Assembly: GCF_001591805.1 (NCBI RefSeq) | Contig: NZ_BCVP01000004.1 | Location: forward strand, 1-64,000 | Length of the DNA stretch: 64,000 bases | Direction: 5' to 3' | Source: Neobacillus novalis NBRC 102450 | GTDB lineage: Bacteria > Bacillota > Bacilli > Bacillales > Cytobacillaceae | Shown here: positions 30,185 through 39,428 of the stretch, piece after piece | Position numbering within the stretch: position 1 is the stretch's first letter | Layout of the letters: each line of letters starts with the position of its first letter | Position numbers and translations under genes: made by a program | Notes under the pieces: generated by a model | Told to the model about the DNA's origin: nothing | What the model saw: the letters and a program-made list of their open reading frames with translations, nothing else | Databases searched by the model: none

Positions 30185-30227
30185 AATATAAGGTAGCGAA
30201 GCAGAAAAAAAAGTGAAACATATCACA
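30185..30227 (-). promoter_or_regulatory. Fnr box and -10 of ywiC
   Basis: Fnr-type dyad AGTGA-AACATA-TCACA at 30212-30227 (consensus TGTGA-N6-TCACA). On the minus strand TATATT lies at 30190-30185. With a start ~7 nt beyond the hexamer, the dyad centre is at about -41.5, the classic activator position. Confidence 0.8.
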
Positions 30228-30346
30228 TAATGACACCTACAATTGTGAAGAAATTTCATCTCTTTCTTTAAGTCATCTACAAAATTCTCATAATCCCGCT
30301 TTTTTTGGAAAGAATAACCTTGATTATTAATAAGGGGATCCTGCTG

Positions 30347-31921
30347 ATGAATTATTTTAAGCATAAAAAAAATAAAGGATACCGTTTTCCAAGCCAGCAA
30401 ATAACAGAAACACTATCTAAATTACCCAACATACCGATCAATCTAGATTTGAATCAAAATATCGAATTACTAAAATCAGCTTATACCGATTGCTCCGATG
30501 TCGTATTTCGCGAATTTACCATCGGTGCTCGGACAAAAGCTGCTCTCATTTATATCGATGGGCTTTCAAATACTCAGGAAATTGATCAACAGGTTCTCAT
30601 GCCACTCGTACAGTTGGAAAGCTTTGATCCAGGAACATCGATTGAAAATGTAAGTAAGAAATTAGCTGTTTCTGATGTATTGGTAATCCACACCATTACT
30701 GATGTTATTAAACAAATTTCAATTGGAAACCCCGTGATTCTTATTAACAATAAAATAAAAGGAATTTCTATAGGTTTACCAAAGTGGGAGAAACGGGGAA
30801 TCGAGGATCCTGTGGCCGAATCCGTTATTCGCGGTCCGAGGGAAGGTTTTGTTGAAACATTAAGAGTAAATACTTCCCTTTTACGTAGAAAAATTCGCCA
30901 TCCCGCATTAAAAATGAAACAAATGACAATCGGTAAGTTCACAGAAACGCAAGTAATCATTGCTTATATTGATGGGATCGCAAGCAACACATTAATCAAA
31001 GAAGTGACAAATCGGTTAGAACGAATTGAAATCGATGGTATTTTGGAAAGCGGGTATATCGAGGAAATGATTGAGGATGACCCTTTTTCGCCTTTCCCGC
31101 AAGTATTATCAACAGAACGGCCGGATGTTGCGGCCTCCAGCCTTTTAGAAGGACGGGTTGTCATATTGATTGATGGAACTCCCTTCACCCTTATTGCTCC
31201 ATGTACGTTCGCAAGTTTGTTACAAGCACCAGAAGATTACTACAACCGATTTTTAATCAGTACATTCATCCGTTGGCTGCGTTATTTATTCTTTTTTATC
31301 GCATTGCTCGCTCCATCAGCTTATGTTGCTATTCTTACGTACCACCAAGAAATGGTCCCAGCATCTCTCCTCTTAACCATTGCCCAAAGCCGTGAGCAAA
31401 TCCCATTCCCGGCATTGATTGAAGCATTCATTATGGAAATCACATTTGAGGCATTGCGCGAAGCGGGTATAAGACTGCCGAAACAAGTAGGTGCTGCAGT
31501 AAGTATCGTTGGCGCACTTGTCATTGGACAAGCAGCAACCACGGCTGGTCTTGTTTCATCAGCGATGGTAATGGTGGTGGCGATTACGGGGGTCGCCTCG
31601 TTTTTACTACCAAGATATGCTGCAGGAATTGCGATTCGGATGCTGCGCTTTCCAATCATGATATTATCCGGAATATTAGGTTTATTAGGGGTTATGCTTG
31701 GGATTATCGCTATTGTCGTACATCTTTGCACCATACGTTCTTTCGGTGTTCCGTATTTAAATTCAATGGCCCCACTTAAGATTCACAATTTAAAGGATGT
31801 ACTCATTCGTGCCCCTTGGTGGGCAATGAACACTCTTCCGGAATCCTCGTCTACTGAATTAGGGAACCTGCATCGGCAGCCTCATGATCAGAAACCCGAT
31901 CCAAGTAAAGGTGGTGATTAA
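30347..31921 (+). CDS. Spore germinant receptor A subunit (GerA family)
   Basis: Subunit A of a nutrient receptor in the inner spore membrane. ~524 aa from ATG 30347 (AAGGGGATCC upstream; the TTG at 30305 has no good site). Large soluble N-terminal domain, then hydrophobic helices from ~305 on (LRYLFFFIALLAPSAYVAILTYHQEMVP, VGAAVSIVGALVIGQAATTAGLVS). Motifs VIRGPREGFVETLRVNTSLLRRKI and AYIDGIA are typical of GerAA/GerKA. First of four overlapping genes. The germinant cannot be deduced. Confidence 0.93.
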   Translation: MNYFKHKKNKGYRFPSQQITETLSKLPNIPINLDLNQNIELLKSAYTDCSDVVFREFTIGARTKAALIYIDGLSNTQEIDQQVLMPLVQLESFDPGTSIENVSKKLAVSDVLVIHTITDVIKQISIGNPVILINNKIKGISIGLPKWEKRGIEDPVAESVIRGPREGFVETLRVNTSLLRRKIRHPALKMKQMTIGKFTETQVIIAYIDGIASNTLIKEVTNRLERIEIDGILESGYIEEMIEDDPFSPFPQVLSTERPDVAASSLLEGRVVILIDGTPFTLIAPCTFASLLQAPEDYYNRFLISTFIRWLRYLFFFIALLAPSAYVAILTYHQEMVPASLLLTIAQSREQIPFPALIEAFIMEITFEALREAGIRLPKQVGAAVSIVGALVIGQAATTAGLVSSAMVMVVAITGVASFLLPRYAAGIAIRMLRFPIMILSGILGLLGVMLGIIAIVVHLCTIRSFGVPYLNSMAPLKIHNLKDVLIRAPWWAMNTLPESSSTELGNLHRQPHDQKPDPSKGGD

Positions 31922-33126
31922 TGATGGACTTTTTCAGACGAAGGAAGAATAAATATATTTCCCTAGTCCTTCTTCTTTGCCTCATAATACTTTTGCTTGC
32001 CGGATGCTGGGATCGTACAGAAGTAAATGACTTAGCAATCATTTTGGCAACTGGGGTTGATATAAGTAAAAATAAGGAGATTGAACTATCCGTCCAAGTA
32101 TTTATACCAAAACCGGCAGAAGGCGGACAACAAGGAGGGGTGTCAAGCGGAAGTACTAGTAGTCAAACTTTAGTTAGATCAGCCGAAGGAGTAACAATTG
32201 CTGATGCGATGTCTAGGCTCCAAGAGAAGCTTACAAGGCGGATTTTCTGGGGACAAAACGAGGTGCTAATTATCGGCGAGAAATTAGCAAAAAAAGGAAT
32301 TGGGGATCAAATTGATTTTTGGATGGGGCATACGGATCCACGCGAACGTGCTGATGTTTTTGTTTCTATGGACTCAGCAAAGGAAGTTTTGGAGTCGATG
32401 CCGGAGTTGGAGCGGGACGCTGCTAAACAGCTGAGCAAATTGGTCGACTCACAAATAGGTGTAAAAGTAACTGTAAAAGATTTGTCGGAAATGTTAACAG
32501 GGGATTCTAGTGCAGCCGTCATTCCTTGGGTTGCAAAAATGTCACCGTCCAATTTGGAAGTTAACGAGGGGAAGAACATTCCATTCATTAAAGGGTCAGC
32601 CGTATTGAAAGGAGATAAGATGGTCGGGAGACTGAGCGATAAAGAATCTAGGGGGATACTTTGGCCGAGAAATGAAATGAAATCAGGTATTATTACGATT
32701 TCTTTAAAAGACGAAAAGGGCTTTGTGTCATTAAATTTGTTAAGAAGCCATAACCAGTTGATTCCTAAGATTTCAAACGGAAACTGGAGCATCATGGTTA
32801 AGACGGATACAGATCTAGAAGTTATTCAAAATACAACAAATCTTAATTTGTTAAATCTAAAGTCGTCAAAAAAAGTAAAACGGATGGTTGTTCAAGAAAT
32901 TGAGGAAAGAGAGAGATTGACTTTATCAAAAGCACGGAAAAAAATGAATGCTGATATATTTGGCTTTGCAGGAGCGTTCCATCGGGATTATCCAGGTACA
33001 TGGAAAAGGAAGAAAAACGAATGGAGCGAAATATTCCGAAAAGTAGACGTTACATTCGATACAAAGGTAAATATTAGAAGAACAGGTTTATCCAATGAGA
33101 AAGCCAAAAAAGGTGGGGGAGAATAA
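31921..33126 (+). CDS. Spore germinant receptor C subunit, Ger(x)C lipoprotein
   Basis: 401 aa lipoprotein of the receptor. Lipobox LLAGC at the end of the first helix, followed by WDRTEVNDLAIILATGVD, diagnostic for Ger(x)C proteins. Late region RERLTLSKARKKMNADIFGFAGAFHRDYP matches the third domain. ATG at 31921 overlaps the A-subunit stop; ATG 31924 is equally possible (AAAGGTGGTG upstream). Confidence 0.92.
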   Translation: MMDFFRRRKNKYISLVLLLCLIILLLAGCWDRTEVNDLAIILATGVDISKNKEIELSVQVFIPKPAEGGQQGGVSSGSTSSQTLVRSAEGVTIADAMSRLQEKLTRRIFWGQNEVLIIGEKLAKKGIGDQIDFWMGHTDPRERADVFVSMDSAKEVLESMPELERDAAKQLSKLVDSQIGVKVTVKDLSEMLTGDSSAAVIPWVAKMSPSNLEVNEGKNIPFIKGSAVLKGDKMVGRLSDKESRGILWPRNEMKSGIITISLKDEKGFVSLNLLRSHNQLIPKISNGNWSIMVKTDTDLEVIQNTTNLNLLNLKSSKKVKRMVVQEIEERERLTLSKARKKMNADIFGFAGAFHRDYPGTWKRKKNEWSEIFRKVDVTFDTKVNIRRTGLSNEKAKKGGGE

Positions 33127-33356
33127 TGAAGTGGGGAGGGATATTGGGAATAACGGCTCTATTGATGCTTATCATTTTATATGAATGGCCGAAACTGAAG
33201 AAAAATATAAGGAAAATGCAGGTAGTGTTTTTTACGGTAATTACGATTGGATGGGTGCTTGCTATTTTACTCATTTTATTCCCTAACATGCCTGGACCAA
33301 GCCAATTAATTGACTTTATCTTCAAACCAATCGGCAGATATTGGGAAATTAGTTAG
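33126..33356 (+). CDS. Small two-helix protein of the ger operon (D-type subunit)
   Basis: 76 aa, starts by overlapping the last base of the C-subunit stop (TAATG). Two hydrophobic helices: about 3-20 and 34-53, with a basic loop between. Small proteins of this sort, called D subunits, occur in some ger operons of Bacillus and modulate germination; assignment rests on size, topology and operon position. Confidence 0.75.
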   Translation: MKWGGILGITALLMLIILYEWPKLKKNIRKMQVVFFTVITIGWVLAILLILFPNMPGPSQLIDFIFKPIGRYWEIS

Positions 33357-33380
33357 TATCTTATAAAGGAATGAAGCAAA

Positions 33381-34475
33381 ATGATTGAAAAAGGGAAAAT
33401 TTCCTCCTTCCAAATGGCACTAATTATGTACGCGGTCGTTGTTGCCACGGCCATTCTTTATATTCCATTTATTACCGCACAACAGGCAAAACGTGATCTA
33501 TGGCTTTCTCCCCTTTGGGCTGCTTTAAGCGGTTTTTTGATTGTTTTAATTATAACTAAACTCTATAAACTTTACCCGAAGAAGACCCTTGTCGAATATA
33601 GTGAACTCATTCTTGGTCGTACCTTTGGAAAGATCATCGGGTTCATCTTCTTATTCTTCCTTTTATATGATACGGCCATAGCTTTTAGGGAATATGGGGA
33701 ATTCGTCGAAAGTGCCTTTTTGCATAAAACTCCGATAGTTGTTGTTACTGGAGGTATAGCACTAACTTGTGCTTTTGCTGTCCATGGGGGCATAGAAGTA
33801 TTAGGGAGGAGTGCTACTGTTTTCTTGCCAATTGTCTTGGTTCTTTACGTAATGATTTATTTATTCTTAATTCCCGATCTGAACGTAAAAAATATCTTTC
33901 CAATCATGGAGGATGGCTGGATACCTTCTGTTAAAGGATCTCTTGCACCACATGCTTGGTTAAGTCAATTTTCGTTATTGTCCTTCCTGCTTCCTCTTTT
34001 ATCGGACGAAACAAAAGCGATGAAATGGAGTATATTGTCTGTAATTGTGAGTGTCCTGACAATGGTATATATCAATCTAGGAAATATATTTCTATTTGGA
34101 GGAATTATTACCAACACTCAATTTCCAGTGTTTCAAGCGGCGAGATATATTAGCATTGGATCATTTTTTGAACATGTCGAGTCAATTGTCATAGCCGTTT
34201 GGGTTCTTGGTGGTTTTGTACAGCTATCGGCGTTTTTTTATATGCTCGTTCTCGGAACCTCACAATGGCTGAAATTGCCAAGTTATAAGCCAATTATCTT
34301 ACCATTTGGTTTTTTAATTATTCTTTTCTCTATTTGGTCAGCGTCCTCATTTCAAGAAATGATTCATAGTATGGGGACTACCACACCTTTTTATTTTATT
34401 TCCATTCAGCTGCTCATTCCAATGCTGCTTCTGTGTGTCGCAGTCTTCAGAAAAAAACTAAGACAGGCAAAATAA
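33381..34475 (+). CDS. Spore germinant receptor B subunit (GerB family permease)
   Basis: 364 aa with ten predicted helices, spore-germination permease branch of the APC superfamily. Begins MIEKGKISSFQMALIMYAVVVATAILYIP, typical of GerAB/GerKB. Thought to bind germinant and signal within the inner spore membrane. Last gene of the A-C-D-B operon, ending at a hairpin. A forespore (SigG) promoter is expected upstream of the A gene but I cannot pick it confidently. Confidence 0.92.
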   Translation: MIEKGKISSFQMALIMYAVVVATAILYIPFITAQQAKRDLWLSPLWAALSGFLIVLIITKLYKLYPKKTLVEYSELILGRTFGKIIGFIFLFFLLYDTAIAFREYGEFVESAFLHKTPIVVVTGGIALTCAFAVHGGIEVLGRSATVFLPIVLVLYVMIYLFLIPDLNVKNIFPIMEDGWIPSVKGSLAPHAWLSQFSLLSFLLPLLSDETKAMKWSILSVIVSVLTMVYINLGNIFLFGGIITNTQFPVFQAARYISIGSFFEHVESIVIAVWVLGGFVQLSAFFYMLVLGTSQWLKLPSYKPIILPFGFLIILFSIWSASSFQEMIHSMGTTTPFYFISIQLLIPMLLLCVAVFRKKLRQAK

Positions 34476-34502
34476 AAAAGAAGGCGAAAGCCTTCTTTTT
34501 TA
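34474..34502. terminator. Bidirectional terminator (ger operon / mobB)
   Basis: aaaaaagaaggc-gaaa-gccttctttttt tight hairpin. Confidence 0.85.
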
Positions 34503-35039
34503 CAGATTTGCGAGAAAAAGCTTTTTTATTGTCTGAGCTAACAAAAGAATGGCTGTTTGATCATGAATAGGAAAGCAAGGGATGTTTGTTTGCTCATTAA
34601 GGGGTTCTCTCAGCGTTTCTTCCCAATACATTATTACCTTAATATTGTCCACCTTGGCTAACAGCGAAAGGTCTTTATGATTCCTTACCAGCAATAATTT
34701 CGGATAATTTTCAAACTTATAACCTTCAATCAAATGCACATCAGGTTGAAAATATTCCATAAGTCTAATTTGGTCCTCTAGGCTGCTATTGATATTTTCT
34801 GCCTGCAGGATCAGTCTTCCATCACCCTCAACGACAGAGGCGGATGCTCCTGCTGAAAGATGTCTCGTTGAATCCTTTTGTTCTATTACTTCTGGTTTGC
34901 CGCCGTGACCGTGATGTTTGATTGTAACTGTTGTTAATCCCAGGTCTCTTAACGCCTGAATAAGCTTTACCATTACAGTGGTCTTACCGCTATTTTGATA
35001 ACCTACCACCTGGAATATAACAGGCCTTACCAAGGCCAC
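34500..35039 (-). CDS. mobB: Molybdopterin-guanine dinucleotide biosynthesis protein MobB
   Basis: GTP-binding accessory protein for attachment of GMP to molybdopterin. 179 aa. P-loop GYQNSGKTT near residues 13-21, then VTIKHHGHGG and HLIEGYKFENYPKLLLVR, typical of MobB. GTG start; the first 13 bp overlap the end of moeA, so translation is coupled. The partner mobA is not in the window. Confidence 0.92.
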   Translation of the reverse strand: MALVRPVIFQVVGYQNSGKTTVMVKLIQALRDLGLTTVTIKHHGHGGKPEVIEQKDSTRHLSAGASASVVEGDGRLILQAENINSSLEDQIRLMEYFQPDVHLIEGYKFENYPKLLLVRNHKDLSLLAKVDNIKVIMYWEETLREPLNEQTNIPCFPIHDQTAILLLAQTIKKLFLANL

Positions 35040-36292
35040 TCACTGCCAGTTTGGTCCTCAAGTAATAACACCTCTACCTCACTGCCGGCAGTAAATCCTC
35101 TCGTACCGCCTGGAAGAATCGTTAAGGAATTTGCACCCGAAAGGCTCATAATGATATTTGACTTATCTAATCCGCTCGGCGCCACTTTTAACCTGCCATC
35201 TTTGATAAATACAGAGCTGCGAACAAATCTCGTAAATGGATTTGCCTTAAGAAAGTCGACCTCAAGAATCGCTTTTTCTCTTCGTAAGTGCGGTTTTTTC
35301 GAAAATAGCATTCTGCGAATTATTGGCCGGGCAAACAATTCAAATCCAACATAACAGGCGGAAGGATTGCCTGAAAGTCCGAATAGAATTTTTCTATTGT
35401 ACTGTGCCACTGTCGTCACACTTCCGGGACGCATCGCAACTTTATTAAAGAATACCTCGGCACCTAGTTTTTTGTAAATTGCAGGAAGGTAATCAAAGTC
35501 ACCTACCGACACACCTCCAGTGGTAATTAACATATCTACCTCTTTTAAAGCGTTTTTGACTGCTTCAAAGCATGTATCGAATTCATCCGGAAGCTTTCCA
35601 AAGTAATGAACATTTCCCCCAGCCCTCTCGATTTGGGCAGCAATCATATGAGAATTACTGTTACGAATCTTCCCTGGAACTAATTCCTCGTATACTTCTA
35701 ACAGCTCTGTACCGGTCGCAAACAGACCTACTAGCGGCTTTTTGGCTACGGGGACATCGTTATAGCCAAATGTAGCCAGCATTGCTTGAATACCAGGATT
35801 AATTACTGTCCCTTTTTTAACTAAAATTTCACCTTCTTTGGCATCTTCACCTATAAAGGAAACATTATCACCCTTTTTAAAGCTGCGTTTAATGGACATA
35901 AATGGCTTTCCATCTTTTTCGTAGTCCTGTGCGACTTCAAACATGACAACTGCATCTGTTCCTTCAGGCATCATCGCACCGGTCATAATTCTCACGGCCT
36001 GATTTTGACCGACAACTTTCTTTGAAACCATTCCAGCACCTATATGGTCAACCACTTCGAATTCGACTGGATTGGACTGTGAGGCTTCAGTGGTATCAAT
36101 TGATCTGACGGCAAAGCCATCGTATGGAGCCCTGTCAAAATGAGGTACATCACTAGTCGCTATTAAATCCTCAGATAAAAAACGGCTAAAGCTTTCATTT
36201 ATCGAAACATGTTCCGTTACACCATGTAATTGATATTCCATTATTTTTTGGACGGCTTCTCCTATCGGAATCGTTTTTCTTCTTTCTAACAA
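35027..36292 (-). CDS. moeA: Molybdopterin molybdenumtransferase MoeA
   Basis: Inserts molybdate into adenylylated molybdopterin. 421 aa. Motifs: FDRAPYDGFAVRS near residue 52, GAMMPEGTDAVVMFE near 107, TTGGVSVGDFDYLP near 260, and GLSGNPSACYVGFELF near 310. TTG start supported by AGGAG 9 nt upstream. Operon with mobB; divergent from ric, with ~240 bp between them that hold an Fnr box. Confidence 0.94.
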   Translation of the reverse strand: MLERRKTIPIGEAVQKIMEYQLHGVTEHVSINESFSRFLSEDLIATSDVPHFDRAPYDGFAVRSIDTTEASQSNPVEFEVVDHIGAGMVSKKVVGQNQAVRIMTGAMMPEGTDAVVMFEVAQDYEKDGKPFMSIKRSFKKGDNVSFIGEDAKEGEILVKKGTVINPGIQAMLATFGYNDVPVAKKPLVGLFATGTELLEVYEELVPGKIRNSNSHMIAAQIERAGGNVHYFGKLPDEFDTCFEAVKNALKEVDMLITTGGVSVGDFDYLPAIYKKLGAEVFFNKVAMRPGSVTTVAQYNRKILFGLSGNPSACYVGFELFARPIIRRMLFSKKPHLRREKAILEVDFLKANPFTRFVRSSVFIKDGRLKVAPSGLDKSNIIMSLSGANSLTILPGGTRGFTAGSEVEVLLLEDQTGSEWPW

Positions 36293-36440
36293 ACTAATCA
36301 GCTCCTGCCTAAAACGGGTAAGTTTTTTCGTTATGTACTAAATTTATATACAGCTAATCTTTATTATAAGCCTACCGAAAACTTGCTGACATATCAAATG
36401 TCACAAAAATGAAGGAAAAAATTAAAAATCATAGCGAATG

Positions 36441-36456
36441 TGTGATGCAGGTCACC
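36441..36456 (+). promoter_or_regulatory. Fnr box upstream of ric
   Basis: TGTGA-TGCAGG-TCACC, one mismatch from TGTGA-N6-TCACA, 77 bp before the ric start codon and in the shared moeA/ric intergenic region. A possible -10 (AATTAT, 36475-36480) lies downstream. A second dyad TGACATATCAAATGTCA is at 36387-36403 (factor unknown). Confidence 0.75.
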
Positions 36457-36532
36457 TAATTAACTTTCGTTTTCAATTATGCTTAAGTTAGAAATAAAAC
36501 TACCTTTTAAAAATTCAAGGAGGATTTTAATC

Positions 36533-37231
36533 ATGACTTTCCCAATTACTTCGAATTCATTAGTTAAAGATATTGTAAACGAGTTACCTAAAACAAGTGA
36601 CGTATTCAAAAAGAACCACATCGACTTTTGCTGCGGCGGCAATATCCCATTATCAGAAGCGGTTGCTCAAAACGGCCTTAATATGGACACTTTGATAACT
36701 GAATTAAATGTCGTTTTTGAAAAATATCAAAACGCTGAGAAAGATGTAGAAGTTTGGACAGATTCAGACTCAAATACAATTATTGATCATGTGATTACAA
36801 ATTACCATCGCGTATCTGAGGAAGAATTAGCCGCGCTTAGCCCATACGTTACGAAAGTTTCACGTGTACATGGAGACAATCATCCAGAGCTGATTAAAGT
36901 GTATGAACTCTTTTATGAATTCAAAAAGGAATTAATGGAGCATATGGCTAAAGAAGAAGCAGTCGTCTTCCCATTAATTAAGCAGCTTGCGGACGGAACA
37001 GTTGAAAACCGTGAAGAAGCAATCGCCATGATTGTTGAACTTGAAAAAGAGCATGATCATGCGGGTGAAATTTTACGCCAAATCCGTGCCGTAACAACTG
37101 ATTATGAACTTCCACTTGACGCTTGCGGAACATATCGTTTAGTCTATGCCCGTTTAGAAGCACTAGAAGGATTAACCTTCATGCATGTCCATCTTGAAAA
37201 TAATATTTTATTCCCAAGGTATCTTGCATAA
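36533..37231 (+). CDS. ric: Iron-sulfur cluster repair di-iron protein (RIC/ScdA)
   Basis: Restores Fe-S clusters damaged by nitric oxide or oxidants. 232 aa. N-terminal DUF542 domain with HIDFCCGG near residue 28; C-terminal hemerythrin-like domain with histidine ligands in DHVITNYHR (~85), HGDNHPEL, LMEHMAKEE, EKEHDHAGE and MHVHLENNILFP. Start at 36533 has AAGGAGG 8 nt upstream; the ATG at 36479 lacks one. Fits an anaerobic/nitrosative regulon. Confidence 0.93.
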   Translation: MTFPITSNSLVKDIVNELPKTSDVFKKNHIDFCCGGNIPLSEAVAQNGLNMDTLITELNVVFEKYQNAEKDVEVWTDSDSNTIIDHVITNYHRVSEEELAALSPYVTKVSRVHGDNHPELIKVYELFYEFKKELMEHMAKEEAVVFPLIKQLADGTVENREEAIAMIVELEKEHDHAGEILRQIRAVTTDYELPLDACGTYRLVYARLEALEGLTFMHVHLENNILFPRYLA

Positions 37232-37236
37232 TTTAG

Positions 37237-37266
37237 AAACAGCCTGGCAATCAGGCTGTTTTTTTG
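37237..37266 (+). terminator. Terminator of ric
   Basis: aacagcctg-gcaa-tcaggctgtt plus T-run. Confidence 0.85.
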
Positions 37267-37270
37267 TACA

Positions 37271-37301
37271 GAAAAAGACTCTCTTAATGTAGAGAGTCTT
37301 A
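37271..37301 (-). terminator. Terminator of moaA
   Basis: aagactctct/agagagtctt stem, T-run on the minus strand; overlaps the moaA stop codon. Confidence 0.75.
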
Positions 37302-38315
37302 ACCACCAATATAGGACATTTCAATTTTCTTACGGTTTTTATTTGTCTCAGCCGTTCTTTCGTCGGAATATCGATCATCACGGCCATTCCAAATGGCTGT
37401 AATGCGTGCCACAATTTCTTCATCAGTGGCGCCATGTCTCATGAAATTACGAATATCGTGGCCATTTCCATTAAATAAACAAGTAAAAATCTGTCCATTT
37501 GCGGAAAGCCTAGAACGGGTACAGCTGGTGCAGAACGATTCTGAGACCGAAGTAATAAAGCCTACATTCACGTCTACATCCTTATAGCGGTAAAGCTTTG
37601 CCACCTCACCATAGTATGCCGGATCAACTGGCTCCAATTCAAATCGTTCTTTTAATAAATGATAAATCTGCTTTTTTGTAATGACATCATCCATTTTCCA
37701 GCCATTTGTCGAGCCGACGTCCATGAATTCAATATAGCGAAGCTCAAGGCCGTGATTTTTGCAGTATTCTGCCATTGGAATAATTTCCGAATCATTTAGT
37801 CCCTTTTTTACCACCATATTGATTTTGACTCCGAGTCCCGCCTGTTTCGCTGCATCAATCCCCTTAAGTACAGGTCCCGTACCAACCCCGCGCCCGTTAA
37901 TTTTCCCAAATAAATCATCATTTAAGGTATCGAGGCTGACATTTACTCTTTTTAGCCCTGCCTCTTTTAAATCCTTTGCCAATTTTGGGAGCAGCACACC
38001 ATTCGTTGTTAAGCCGATGTCACTTAAACCTTCAATCGCAGACAGCTTCTTAACAAGAATGGGCATATCTTTTCGTAATAGAGGTTCGCCGCCGGTTAAG
38101 CGAATTTTTTCCACACCTATGCTGACAAAGATTTTGGCAAGCCGTTCAATTTCTTCATACGTCAGTAACGCACTTCGCGGCAGGAATTCAAAATCTGGCC
38201 CAAATTGATCGGCTGGCATACAGTACTGACAACGAAAATTACAGCGGTCAATCACCGAAATTCTTAAGTCACGTAAAGGTCTATTTAATTTATCTTTAAT
38301 AATGGTTTTTTCCAT
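37299..38315 (-). CDS. moaA: GTP 3',8-cyclase MoaA
   Basis: Radical SAM enzyme performing the first step of molybdopterin synthesis (with MoaC). 338 aa. N-terminal cluster C-N-F-R-C-Q-Y-C near residue 26 and C-terminal cluster motif [18 protein letters not shown] near 260-280. The protein ends in Gly-Gly, which is functionally important in MoaA. Start at 38315 ([14 protein letters not shown]) has GGAG upstream; the ATG at 38330 is unsupported. moaC, moaE and moaB are not in the window. Confidence 0.95.
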   Translation of the reverse strand: MEKTIIKDKLNRPLRDLRISVIDRCNFRCQYCMPADQFGPDFEFLPRSALLTYEEIERLAKIFVSIGVEKIRLTGGEPLLRKDMPILVKKLSAIEGLSDIGLTTNGVLLPKLAKDLKEAGLKRVNVSLDTLNDDLFGKINGRGVGTGPVLKGIDAAKQAGLGVKINMVVKKGLNDSEIIPMAEYCKNHGLELRYIEFMDVGSTNGWKMDDVITKKQIYHLLKERFELEPVDPAYYGEVAKLYRYKDVDVNVGFITSVSESFCTSCTRSRLSANGQIFTCLFNGNGHDIRNFMRHGATDEEIVARITAIWNGRDDRYSDERTAETNKNRKKIEMSYIGG

Positions 38316-38672
38316 TAATATCAACTCCATTATTTTAAGAAGCTATTTTTTATAAGTGTACCAGTTTATTAGAAAAATGGCTGTTACTTTATTCACTATC
38401 ATAATACTTTTTAATCGTATGTTAATCTTAACAGATGTACACAAATGATTAAATGATTGTTTTTGGTATCAACTTTTTTACCCTAAATTGTTTCGACTTA
38501 CACTCCAAATCAGTATAATCACAGTTAAATTTAAAAATCTGATGAGTTTTCACTATATTGTCATTGTTTACTTCTTTTTATTGACCAGTCTTGAGCTAAA
38601 CTAATACTAATGAATCCTAAAAATTGATTAAAAAAATAGATTGGCTAAAAAAAGAAGTTAGAGGTGAATCAA
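38316..38672. other. Intergenic region between moaA and fnr copy 2
   Basis: 357 bp of very AT-rich DNA between divergent genes. Must hold both promoters. I found no Fnr palindrome here and no structured RNA or small ORF with a ribosome-binding site. Confidence 0.5.
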
Positions 38673-39374
38673 TTGACGACGATGACTATGAAACCAACCC
38701 ATTCAATTGAAATAAAAGAATTGCTTAAATTTGCAGATCGGAAATTTAGAAGTGAAAGAGGAACCTTCCTTTTTCAGGAGGGAATGCTGGCGGAAGAGCT
38801 CTACATTATCGTTTCCGGCAAAATTCAAATCAGCAAAATCACATCAGACGGCCGTGAACTTTCCTTAAGGATTTGTGGGGAAAACGATATTTGCGGCGAA
38901 TTAACCCTTTTTACTGACAACCCAAGATATTTATTAAGTGCCAAGGTTCTTGAAGAAGGTGAAATTGTCGCGATTAAAAAAGAAGTGATTGAAAGTGAAA
39001 TTTTTCAAAATAGTAAGCTAGCGTTTGAATTTATGAAATGGATGAGTGACCATTTTCGTAAAACACAGACGAAATTTCGTGATTTAGTCTTAAATGGAAA
39101 ACGCGGCGCCCTATTCTCAACACTTATTCGGATGTCTAATAGTTATGGCATTCCAAAAGACAACGAAATTTTAATCGACTTACCGTTAACGAATCAAGAA
39201 CTGGCAAACTTCTGCGGCACCTCCCGGGAAAGTACCAACCGCATTCTTAGTGATTTAAAGCGTGATAAAATCATTGCTGTTAAAAAAGGAAAAATATCGA
39301 TATTGAATTTACAATACTTAAAGGACGAAATTGGCTGTGAAAATTGTTCAGCGGTTTACTGTAATATAGAATAA
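38673..39374 (+). CDS. fnr: Fnr-type oxygen-sensing transcription regulator (copy 2)
   Basis: ~233 aa paralogue of the protein at 28697. Sensor barrel RGTFLFQEGMLAEELYIIVSG, GELTLFTDNPRYLLSAKVLEEGE, helix FEFMKWMSDHFRKTQTKFRDLVL and helix-turn-helix NQELANFCGTSRESTNRILSDL. C-terminal C-E-N-C-S-A-V-Y-C gives the same CX2CX4C cluster motif. TTG at 38673 is 6 nt after AGAGGTG and is my choice; GTG 38664 and ATG 38682 are alternatives. Convergent with the Fnr-box-bearing radical SAM gene. Confidence 0.9.
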   Translation: MTTMTMKPTHSIEIKELLKFADRKFRSERGTFLFQEGMLAEELYIIVSGKIQISKITSDGRELSLRICGENDICGELTLFTDNPRYLLSAKVLEEGEIVAIKKEVIESEIFQNSKLAFEFMKWMSDHFRKTQTKFRDLVLNGKRGALFSTLIRMSNSYGIPKDNEILIDLPLTNQELANFCGTSRESTNRILSDLKRDKIIAVKKGKISILNLQYLKDEIGCENCSAVYCNIE

Positions 39375-39390
39375 CATAAATATCTATTAC

Positions 39391-39428
39391 GAGGCTGTCT
39401 CAAATTAGTGAGGCAGCCTCGTTTTTTT
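39391..39428. terminator. Bidirectional terminator (fnr copy 2 / radical SAM gene)
   Basis: gaggctgtctca/tgaggcagcctc stem with T-runs. Confidence 0.8.

Noticed and set aside
38316..38672. Fnr box for autoregulation of fnr copy 2 or control of moaA
   Set aside because: No TGTGA-N6-TCACA-like dyad was found in this region.
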